This document shows positions 1 to 5,784 of a DNA stretch of 7,156 bases, piece by piece; the first letter of the stretch is position 1, and each line of letters starts with the position of its first letter. Both the position numbers and the translations under genes were made by a program. The notes beneath the pieces are model-generated. The model did no database searches and had not been told where the DNA came from. It saw only the letters and a program-made list of their open reading frames with translations. The stretch is from NCBI GenBank assembly GCA_020718525.1, contig DYRX01000227.1, forward strand, positions 1-7,156, read 5' to 3'. The stretch is from Victivallis vadensis. GTDB taxonomy: Bacteria; Verrucomicrobiota; Lentisphaeria; Victivallales; GWF2-50-93.

Positions 1-280
1 CGCGGTCTGCCTTCCTCAAGCCGATGCACCGCGGAGACCGCAGTGCCGCAGAGATCAATACAGGGAAGGTCGCAGACTTTGGCATCCGCATACTGCCTGT
101 CGAGAATCCGGGCTTCTTCCTGCCCCTGGCAAGCGCGTCCTGATCGTCCGCCATCATCATGTGGATCGCCGGGAATTTATCCCCCAGCGCCATGACTTCC
201 TCTATGAATTCCGTCAATTCCGTTCCGGAAGGAGTGAGGAACTGGTTGAATTCCGCGCTTCTCAGGCTATCTTTCGTCAT
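1..280 (-). pseudogene. Frameshifted gene of unknown function, cut by the window edge
   Basis: Seen: on the minus strand, an ATG at 280 opens a frame that reads like real protein (MTKDSLRSAEFNQF, then FIEEVMALGDKFPAIHMMM, then ADDQDALA) down to about position 130. From there the protein-like reading moves to another frame (GQEEARILDRQYADAK, VCDLPCIDLCGTAVSAVHRL) and runs open to base 1. The switch falls at or next to a run of four C on the plus strand (123-126), so a single-base indel there would explain it. The first frame is also open upstream, with another ATG at 319. The second part is acidic and basic with three Cys, and no motif that I recognise. Inference: either a decayed gene or a sequencing or assembly indel in an intact one. 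The 3' end lies outside the window, so length and family cannot be judged. No function is assigned. Confidence 0.4.
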
Positions 281-317
281 CGCCGCATCATGTTGTTTAT
301 GTTTTGTAAAATATTGC

Positions 318-345
318 ATGATAACATGTTGCGGCGATATATCAA
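318..345 (-). promoter_or_regulatory. Possible sigma-70-type promoter for the minus-strand remnant
   Basis: On the minus strand, TTGATA (345-340) and TATCAT (323-318) are separated by 16 bases. These match the -35 and -10 consensus at 5/6 each. Initiation would fall near 311, about 30 bases before the ATG at 280; no strong Shine-Dalgarno lies between. The area is AT-rich, so chance matches are likely. Confidence 0.25.
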
Positions 346-357
346 TGCATGATCAAA

Positions 358-488
358 ATTATTATGCTTCTTTTTCCGCCTGCTCGACCTTTTTGACCAG
401 GCTCTAATTATGGTGCGATCGCCCTCGACCTGGGGCACGGGCATCCGCCGCCGTCGCGGTCTGACCGAAAGACATTGAAGTCCAATGC
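358..488 (-). pseudogene. Possible C-terminal remnant of an unknown gene, with compensating frameshifts
   Basis: Seen on the minus strand: a protein-like reading SFGQTATAADARAP (near 470-430), then VPQVEGDRTII in a second frame (near 440-408), then SLVKKVEQAEKEA back in the first frame, ending in two adjacent TAA stops at about 360-355. Joined, these make a charged, helix-prone tail like many small bacterial or phage proteins, but two opposite one-base shifts are needed to join them. Downstream on the same strand is the broken gene starting at 280, so the two may once have been adjacent genes. Inference only: this short reading could be chance. No family recognised. Confidence 0.2.
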
Positions 489-503
489 AGGAAAGGAAAT
501 CCA

Positions 504-1385
504 ATGAAAAGATTCAAGAAGATCTATGTCGAGATCACTAACGCGTGCAACCTGGACTGCTCTTTCTGTCCTGGGACGCTCAGAGGAAAACGCTTTATGC
601 CTGCCGCCTCCTTTGAAATGGCAGTCGCAAAGATCCGCCCTTTCACCGACTACATCTATCTGCATGTGATGGGGGAACCTCTCCTGCATCCGGAATTTCC
701 GGAAATTCTTGCGATTGCCGGAGTCTCGGGCATCAAGGTCAATATTGCAACTAACGGGACGCTTATCGGGAAATACCATGACACGCTTCTCAAGTCCGAT
801 GCACTGCGCCAGATAAACTTTTCCATACATTGCTCGGAAATGCAGAGGAAGGCGCAAATTCCCGCAGACTACATTCCTAGAATCCTAAATTTCATCGGAG
901 AGTGCTCGGGAACGCGCGAGATATATCTGGTACTAAGGCTATGGAACAATGATTTGGGGGCTTATGATAATGCCGGCATCATTTCTCTGATAAAGGATAG
1001 GTTCGGGCTGGAAAGTGATTTTGCCGCTCAGATGCCGCACGGGAAAGGAATCCTCCTGGCGCGGAATGTATTCTTGAGCATGGGCAAGACTTTCGAGTGG
1101 CCGGACATCTCTCGTGGGAAAAACGACAATCCTGAGGGAAGCCACGCATGCGGAAGAGTCTTCTGCCTGGGGCTCAGGGATCAGTGTGCGATACTCGCAG
1201 ATGGAACAATCGTACCATGCTGTCTGGACAAGGATGCCGCAATACCGCTGGGAAACATATTCACAGATGATTTTTCGCAGGTAGTCACCTCCTCAAGAGC
1301 CCGGGAGATTCTCAAGGGTTTTTCAGAGGGCAGAGCTGTAGAGAGACTCTGCGAAAACTGCGGATTCCGCAGAAGATTCTCATGA
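504..1385 (+). CDS. Radical SAM/SPASM domain protein, substrate unknown
   Basis: Cytoplasmic iron-sulfur enzyme of 293 residues that should cleave S-adenosylmethionine to a 5'-deoxyadenosyl radical. Seen: the radical SAM cluster motif C15-x3-C19-x2-C22 close to the N-terminus, MGEP (56-59) in the SAM-binding position, and TNG (83-85) in the core barrel. The C-terminal SPASM-like region has C216, C221, C228, the pair C239-C240 in DGTIVPCC, LGNIF (249-253) and the closing C283-x2-C286, enough to ligand auxiliary Fe-S clusters. The start is supported by AAGGA at 493-497, six bases before the ATG. Length is normal for compact SPASM proteins. From memory, close homologues with the same GLRDQ...DGT.VPCCLD wording are common and uncharacterised in Clostridia and other anaerobes. 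SPASM enzymes often modify peptides or proteins, but no precursor, exporter or protease is seen here. The gene is intact although both flanks look degraded. Confidence 0.9.
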   Translation: MKRFKKIYVEITNACNLDCSFCPGTLRGKRFMPAASFEMAVAKIRPFTDYIYLHVMGEPLLHPEFPEILAIAGVSGIKVNIATNGTLIGKYHDTLLKSDALRQINFSIHCSEMQRKAQIPADYIPRILNFIGECSGTREIYLVLRLWNNDLGAYDNAGIISLIKDRFGLESDFAAQMPHGKGILLARNVFLSMGKTFEWPDISRGKNDNPEGSHACGRVFCLGLRDQCAILADGTIVPCCLDKDAAIPLGNIFTDDFSQVVTSSRAREILKGFSEGRAVERLCENCGFRRRFS

Positions 1386-1607
1386 AGAGAATATGCTTGT
1401 TCCATCTTGATTCAGACTCAAAATCGTCTGGGGGCTCTTTCCGAATCTTCCATGCGCAGTTGATAGGATTATTCATTCTTCTGTCCTTCCACAATAAGTC
1501 CTTCTGCTCCCAATTCCTAGAGCCGGAACGGTGTCGGATCTATGGAATTTCCTGTAAAAATACTGTTTATTTTTGCATCCACTCTCGATTTTTAGTTTAT
1601 CCTCATA

Positions 1608-1613
1608 TATAAT
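1608..1613 (+). promoter_or_regulatory. Perfect TATAAT -10 element before the truncated glycosyltransferase
   Basis: TATAAT sits in an AT-rich stretch after the radical SAM gene. The 17-bp-spaced -35 position (1585-1590, TCGATT) is poor. Initiation near 1620 would give a leader of about 60 bases to the ATG at 1682, or almost none to the in-frame ATG at 1622, which favours the later start. It suggests the fragment once had its own promoter. Confidence 0.35.
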
Positions 1614-1681
1614 CCCCGTCTATGACAATCAGAAATCCTTTCAGTCCATTGGCTGTCCTATCTCAGGGCAGATCAATAATT

Positions 1682-1990
1682 ATGTCAAATAAGCGGATGA
1701 AAATACTGCAGTCTTGCAAGTGGTGGCTGACAGGATTGCTTTTCATTCTTGCATTGGCGGCGATATTAAGGTATCCGGCATATGATTTCGGATACCCTTA
1801 TATAGACCATCCAGACGAGCCTCACTACGCCCTTGCGGCTCATTCGCTCATCAACACAGGTTCTGCAAAGGGATGGATGATGGACGGCTATCCGCCAGGG
1901 ATCATTTACACCGGCATGTTTTTTATTAAACATTTTCTGGAAAGCGGAATCTCCTTTTTCCAAACCAATGTCGGCTTTCGTTTATCTTAA
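1682..1990 (+). pseudogene. Truncated GT39/PMT-like membrane glycosyltransferase (N-terminal fragment)
   Basis: Seen: 102 residues with a short basic N-terminus, a hydrophobic membrane segment at about residues 14-29 (WWLTGLLFILALAAIL), then DHPDEPHY (42-49) in the first outer loop and YPPGIIYTGMFFIKHF further on. Known: polytopic GT-C glycosyltransferases of family 39 (protein-mannosyltransferase and ArnT-like) start this way, with a first helix followed by acidic catalytic residues in an outer loop, and use lipid-linked sugars at the membrane. They usually have about 450-600 residues and ten or more membrane helices, so this is roughly the first fifth. The frame ends at a TAA at 1988-1990, and I see no continuation in the other frames before 2090. 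An in-frame ATG at 1622 would add 20 residues; neither start has a good Shine-Dalgarno. Inference: a gene remnant cut by deletion or rearrangement, not a working enzyme. Confidence 0.6.
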
Positions 1991-2066
1991 GAAGGGGGAC
2001 GATCTTGTAAGTCATGAGAGTCATGAAAAAACTGGGAAGCTGTGCGGAGCTTAAGCTTCTCGACGA

Positions 2067-2109
2067 TAGTTTTTCAGCAAAATAAAAAAATTATTTATCT
2101 GAAAAACTA
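2067..2109. repeat. 11-bp perfect inverted repeat across the zinc-ribbon gene stop
   Basis: TAGTTTTTCAG (2067-2077) and CTGAAAAACTA (2099-2109) are exact reverse complements separated by 21 bases. The right arm encodes the last codons of the minus-strand zinc-ribbon gene, and its stop lies in the loop, followed by a T-rich run. It could form an AT-rich hairpin at the 3' end of the ilvD message. It is not a textbook terminator, because the T-run is in the loop and not after the stem. Confidence 0.4.
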
Positions 2110-2477
2110 GAGCAGTCGTCCATGGGCTCGACATTTTTGGAATGAATTGTGCATCTCGACAAGAACGGATGGGATATAAAATGGGCGCAGTCCCTGCAGA
2201 AGCTTTTTTCCCCGTCCGCCACCTCTAGCTTTGGAGCTGGAGCGTCCCCATCCTCGCCGAGGAGCGCCGCCAGCTTTGACTTGGACGAAACCTTTTTAGA
2301 ATCCTGCTCCGTGCCTGAATCCGTGTTCAGGTCTGAAATTTTTGCGGAGCATGAACTGCAGAAGAGACCTGCGCCAGCTACTTTCCAGCCATCCATGATA
2401 TTCTTTTTGACAAGGAATGAGTCTTTTCCGCAGTGCGGACACCGCAGGTCTTCGCCAGCGCGCCTCTGTCCGTTCAT
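2091..2477 (-). CDS. Cys-rich double zinc-ribbon-like protein, function unknown
   Basis: Small soluble protein of 128 residues. Seen: an N-terminal ribbon with C13-x2-C16 and C40-x2-C43, a polar Ser/Lys/Asp-rich linker (about 48-90), and a C-terminal module with C94-x2-C97, H99, H103, C109, H112 and C122 in the order CRDCAHF, HPF, RC, H, DDC, F. Both clusters could each bind one zinc. Start choice: AAGGGGG at 2494-2488 is 10 bases before the ATG at 2477 but only one base before the ATG at 2486. The upstream ATG overlaps the ilvD stop as ATGA and would add three residues. Either way the gene lies immediately behind ilvD and is probably co-transcribed and translationally coupled with it. Known: such ribbons bind nucleic acid or protein or hold structural metal; which applies here cannot be told. 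Not a recognised branched-chain amino acid enzyme or regulator. Confidence 0.75.
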   Translation of the reverse strand: MNGQRRAGEDLRCPHCGKDSFLVKKNIMDGWKVAGAGLFCSSCSAKISDLNTDSGTEQDSKKVSSKSKLAALLGEDGDAPAPKLEVADGEKSFCRDCAHFISHPFLSRCTIHSKNVEPMDDCSSFSDK

Positions 2478-2482
2478 TCTGC

Positions 2483-4153
2483 TCATTCCCCCTTCGAAAG
2501 AACAGCACCCGTGTCTGCGCTAGTCGCCAGCATCGCGTATCTCGCAAGCCATCCTTTAAGGCGTTTCTGTTTCGGAGCCCACTTGTTTTTGCGCTGTCCG
2601 AGAATTTCTGCGGAAACTTCAAGTTCTATTTTTCTCGCGGGAATGTCAATGGAGATAATGTCTCCGGCTTCAACAAGAGCAATAGTGCCGCCCGCCGCCG
2701 CCTCGGGACTGACATGTCCGATGCAGGCTCCGCGGGTTCCTCCGCTGAAGCGTCCGTCAGTGACAAGAGCTACTTTTTCACCGAGGCCGCGTCCCATGAT
2801 GTAGCTTGTCGGCGCAAGCATTTCCTGCATTCCCGGACCGCCTTTGGGACCTTCATAGCGTATGACGACGACATCGCCTTCCTTCACTTTTTCCGCCAAA
2901 ATCCCTTCGCAGGCGTCCTCCTGGCTTTCGAATATGACTGCCGGACCGCGATGGACGAGCATTTTTTCCGATACGCCCGCAGTTTTGACGACGGCGCCAT
3001 TTTCTGCTAGGTTTCCGAACAGCACAGCCAGCCCCCCGCTTTTGCTGTAAGGGGTGTCGAGGGATCGTATGACTTTGCCGTCTGGAGAAGGGGCTTTTGA
3101 GTATTGCGAGGCGATGGTTTTGCCTGAAACAGTTTTAGCCCGGGAATAGAGAAGTCCTGTTTTTGATATTTCCTTCATGATGGCCATTATTCCGCCGGCT
3201 TTGTCAACGTCTTCCATGTGGAACTGGCTTGAGGGGGATACCTTGCAGATGTTCGGGACGCTCTGGCATATCTTGTCAATCCTGCGGAGGCTCAGTGGCA
3301 CTCCGGCTTCATTCGCGACAGCGAGCGTGTGGAGAATTGTGTTTGTGCTTCCACCCATTGCAACGTCTAGCATCAGCGCGTTCATGAATGCGTCCTCGGT
3401 TGCGACGTCTTTCGGACACGGTCCGCCTTTTAGCGCCATGGCGACTGCGAGTTTCGCAGCCTTTCTCCAGATTTTTTTTCTTGCTGGATCTGTCGCCAGC
3501 ACGGTGCCGTTCCCGGGAAGTCCGAGACCAAGCGCCTCGGTGAGACAGTTCATGCTGTTTGCGGTGAACATTCCGGAACAGGAGCCGGAGCCGGGGCAGG
3601 CGCATGACTCAAGGCGTTCGAGCTCAGCCTCGTCCATCGTGCCAGTTTTAATTTTCCCTACACCTTCGAAGACGCTTATAAGGTCGCATGGTGAGCCGTC
3701 AGGGTTGCGTCCCGCACCCATGGGGCCTCCAGAGGCGAATATGCATGGGATATTGAGTCGCATGGAAGCCATCAGCATGCCGGGAGTTACCTTGTCGCAG
3801 TTGGGTATGCAGATCATGGCGTCGAAGCAATGCGCTCCGACCATTGACTCGACGGTGTCGGCGATCAGTTCCCTGCTTGGAAGCGAGTATTTCATGCCGT
3901 CGTGTCCCATCGCAATCCCGTCGCAGATCGCAATGGTGTTGAATTCGAAGGGAACTCCTCCTGCTTTGCGGATTTCCTTGCAGACGAGCTTTCCGACCTG
4001 ATCAAGGTGGCAGTGCCCCGGAACTATTGTGGTATAGGAATTGCAGACTGCGATGAAGGGCTTTCCCATGTCTTCCCTGGCAAGTCCGCCGGCGCGCAGA
4101 AGGGAGCGGTGGGGCGCCCTCTCCAAACCTTTTTTGATAAGATCGCTTCTCAT
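2483..4153 (-). CDS. ilvD: Dihydroxy-acid dehydratase
   Basis: Dehydrates 2,3-dihydroxy-isovalerate and 2,3-dihydroxy-3-methylvalerate to the 2-keto acids that lead to valine, leucine and isoleucine; cytoplasmic Fe-S enzyme of the IlvD/Edd family. Seen in 556 residues, normal for the family: MRSDLIKKGLERAPHRSLL at the start, CDGIAMGH (77-84), PNCDKVTPGM with cluster ligand C119, GSCSGMFTANSM with C192, and GRFSGGTRG around S470, which supplies the catalytic serine, followed by IGHVSPEA. The Cys found in the PCN position of many IlvDs is absent: here the sequence is PGHCHL (45-50), as in the PGH-type subgroup but with C48 two residues later. The Shine-Dalgarno AGGAAAGGA ends nine bases before the ATG. 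The zinc-ribbon gene follows almost without a gap; ffh runs divergently upstream. No leader peptide or attenuator is visible in the 135-bp upstream gap. Confidence 0.97.
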   Translation of the reverse strand: MRSDLIKKGLERAPHRSLLRAGGLAREDMGKPFIAVCNSYTTIVPGHCHLDQVGKLVCKEIRKAGGVPFEFNTIAICDGIAMGHDGMKYSLPSRELIADTVESMVGAHCFDAMICIPNCDKVTPGMLMASMRLNIPCIFASGGPMGAGRNPDGSPCDLISVFEGVGKIKTGTMDEAELERLESCACPGSGSCSGMFTANSMNCLTEALGLGLPGNGTVLATDPARKKIWRKAAKLAVAMALKGGPCPKDVATEDAFMNALMLDVAMGGSTNTILHTLAVANEAGVPLSLRRIDKICQSVPNICKVSPSSQFHMEDVDKAGGIMAIMKEISKTGLLYSRAKTVSGKTIASQYSKAPSPDGKVIRSLDTPYSKSGGLAVLFGNLAENGAVVKTAGVSEKMLVHRGPAVIFESQEDACEGILAEKVKEGDVVVIRYEGPKGGPGMQEMLAPTSYIMGRGLGEKVALVTDGRFSGGTRGACIGHVSPEAAAGGTIALVEAGDIISIDIPARKIELEVSAEILGQRKNKWAPKQKRLKGWLARYAMLATSADTGAVLSKGE

Positions 4154-4208
4154 GACATTATTTCCTTTCCTGTTTGATTTTTACATACTGATGCGCTATT
4201 AGTTCCGC

Positions 4209-4238
4209 TTGGCAAAATGATGAGAGCAAAAGGGTAAT
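4209..4238 (+). promoter_or_regulatory. Candidate ffh promoter in the ilvD-ffh divergent gap
   Basis: TTGGCA (4209-4214, 5/6 of the -35 consensus) and GGTAAT (4233-4238, 4/6 of the -10 consensus) are 18 bases apart and point toward ffh. TTGGCAAAA recurs exactly at 4257-4265, nearer the start codon. No equally good pair was found for ilvD on the other strand. Confidence 0.3.
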
Positions 4239-4288
4239 CTAGCCCATTCGTCGCATTTGGCAAAAAAAAGAAACGGGATTTTTTGATT

Positions 4289-5680
4289 ATGTTTGAAAAT
4301 TTGACCGGCAAACTTCAGCAGGCGCTGAGGAAAATAAGCGGCCAGGGGATAATGAGCGAATCGAACATCTCCGAAGCCACCCAGGAGATACGTTCAGCGC
4401 TCATTGATGCGGATGTCAACTACAATGTTATAAACGAATTTGTGGAAGATGTCAAGAGAGAGGCGCTGGGCGCAGAGGTCATACAGACCGTTACGCCCGG
4501 ACAGCAGTTCATTAAAGTCGTCTACGACAAGCTTGTTTCGATGATGGGCGAGGCGGCGGCCCCCCTTGAACTGAAGAAATCTCCTTCAGTAATAATGATG
4601 ATAGGTCTTCACGGATCCGGAAAGACGACAAGCTCCGCCAAAATAGCGGCGATGCTCAGGAAGCAGAACAGGCGCCCGCTTCTCGTCGCCGCAGACATTT
4701 ACAGACCTGCGGCAATAGACCAGCTCGAAATACTTGCCCGAGAAATCGAAATCCCCGTCTATTCTGACAGAAATTCCAGTTCTGTCGCCGATATCGCCCT
4801 GTCTGCTCTGAAACGCGCCCGTGAACTGAACTGCGACACCGTGATTGTGGACACTGCCGGACGCCTCCAGATCGACCAGCAGATGATTTCGGAGCTCGTC
4901 AGCCTGAAGCAGAGCGTTTCGCCGGACGAAATTCTTCTTGTCGCCGACGCCGCCCTAGGTCAGCAGGCCGTTTCGGTTGTTGACAGCTTCAACAAGGCCC
5001 TTGGCATAAGCGGAATGATTCTGACCAAACTTGACGGCGACGCCCGCGGCGGAAGCGCCCTCTCGATGAGAAAAGTAACCGGATGTCCTATCAAATTTGT
5101 AGGCGTCGGGGAAAAAATAGCTGACTTGGACGTCTTCCATCCGGACCGAATGGCGTCAAGAATACTGGGCATGGGCGACATCGTCTCTCTTGTCGAAAAA
5201 GCGGCGGAGGAGATTGACCGCAAGGAGGCGGAGAAGCTCAGAGACAAGTTGATGAGCAAGGACTTCGATCTTGACGATTTTCTAACGCAGTTGCGCCAGA
5301 TGAAGAAGATCGGAGGCATTGACTCAATACTCAAGATGCTCCCCGGGGGTGCACAGCTAAGCGCGACTCCGGGATTCGACGCATCTGCACTTGTTGGAAT
5401 GGAGGCGATGATCTCCTCGATGACGCCAAAAGAGCGCGCAAACCCGGAAATCATAGATTTTTCCAGAAAAAAAAGAATTACTAGGGGAAGCGCAAGAAGC
5501 ATACAGGAGCTCAATGAACTCCTGACCCAGTTTCAAACAATGCAAAAAATTCTCCGCCAGACCAGCCTGATAAAAAAACTCATGTCCGGTTCACTTTTGC
5601 CTAGCCTGGGAGCAGGAATGGGAAGTCTTAAACGTGGAAGCAACTATACGCCACCAAAAAAGAAAAAGCGCAGGAGATGA
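4289..5680 (+). CDS. ffh: Signal recognition particle GTPase Ffh (SRP54)
   Basis: Binds signal sequences of nascent chains at the ribosome with 4.5S RNA and hands them to FtsY at the membrane. Seen in 463 residues, the usual length: N-domain helices (1-95), P-loop GLHGSGKT (106-113), DIYRPAAIDQL (136-146), G3 DTAGR (188-192), DAALGQQAV (220-228), G4 TKLDGDARGG (246-255) and GVGEKIADLDVF (272-283). The Met-rich M domain (about 325-435) carries the signal-peptide groove, and the RNA-binding stretch KKRITRGSARSIQELNELL (394-412) is followed by a lysine/arginine-rich tail. The family usually has GSG in that stretch; here it is GSA (400-402). The start is the ATG at 4289, which gives the family-typical MFENLT; a TTG two codons earlier is less likely. 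Shine-Dalgarno is weak (GGGA at 4275-4278). Housekeeping gene, intact. Confidence 0.98.
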   Translation: MFENLTGKLQQALRKISGQGIMSESNISEATQEIRSALIDADVNYNVINEFVEDVKREALGAEVIQTVTPGQQFIKVVYDKLVSMMGEAAAPLELKKSPSVIMMIGLHGSGKTTSSAKIAAMLRKQNRRPLLVAADIYRPAAIDQLEILAREIEIPVYSDRNSSSVADIALSALKRARELNCDTVIVDTAGRLQIDQQMISELVSLKQSVSPDEILLVADAALGQQAVSVVDSFNKALGISGMILTKLDGDARGGSALSMRKVTGCPIKFVGVGEKIADLDVFHPDRMASRILGMGDIVSLVEKAAEEIDRKEAEKLRDKLMSKDFDLDDFLTQLRQMKKIGGIDSILKMLPGGAQLSATPGFDASALVGMEAMISSMTPKERANPEIIDFSRKKRITRGSARSIQELNELLTQFQTMQKILRQTSLIKKLMSGSLLPSLGAGMGSLKRGSNYTPPKKKKRRR

Positions 5681-5752
5681 TATTTTCCACTTGATTTCTG
5701 CCGTGGAGAAACTACCTTGTGAGTCAGCGGGAAAATGTACATTAGCACAATC

Positions 5753-5770
5753 AGAGTCAATAAGAGTCAA
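5753..5770 (+). repeat. Direct repeat AGAGTCAA, twice, 10-bp period
   Basis: AGAGTCAA occurs at 5753-5760 and 5763-5770, one helical turn apart, directly before the Shine-Dalgarno of the GAF-like gene; a partial GAGTCA lies about 30 bases upstream. Could be a regulator site or chance. The remaining gap after ffh (5681-5752) holds no gene and no clear terminator. Confidence 0.3.
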
Positions 5771-5784
5771 GTGGGGGCGAGCTC

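Noticed and set aside
408..857. Minus-strand open frame opposite the start of the radical SAM gene
   Set aside because: Antisense shadow of a well-supported gene; the translation is Arg/His/Cys-rich without motifs.
1382..1612. 76-codon frame overlapping the radical SAM stop as ATGA
   Set aside because: The overlap is suggestive, but there is no Shine-Dalgarno, codon use is unlike the neighbours, and the translation resembles nothing known. At most a truncated gene start.
2048..2057. Palindrome AGCTTAAGCT
   Set aside because: Short self-complementary site with no flanking signal; expected by chance at this length scale.
3177..4001. Long plus-strand open frame (274 codons) opposite ilvD
   Set aside because: Lies wholly antisense to a clear ilvD; its translation has no family signature and is explained by ilvD codon bias. 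The plus-strand frames at 2417-3010 are rejected likewise.
4960..5514. Minus-strand frame of 184 codons opposite ffh
   Set aside because: Antisense to the conserved GTPase and M domains; no start signal or family likeness.
5685..5710. Stem TCCAC/GTGGA after ffh as a terminator
   Set aside because: Only a short stem with a 12-base loop and no T-tract downstream.
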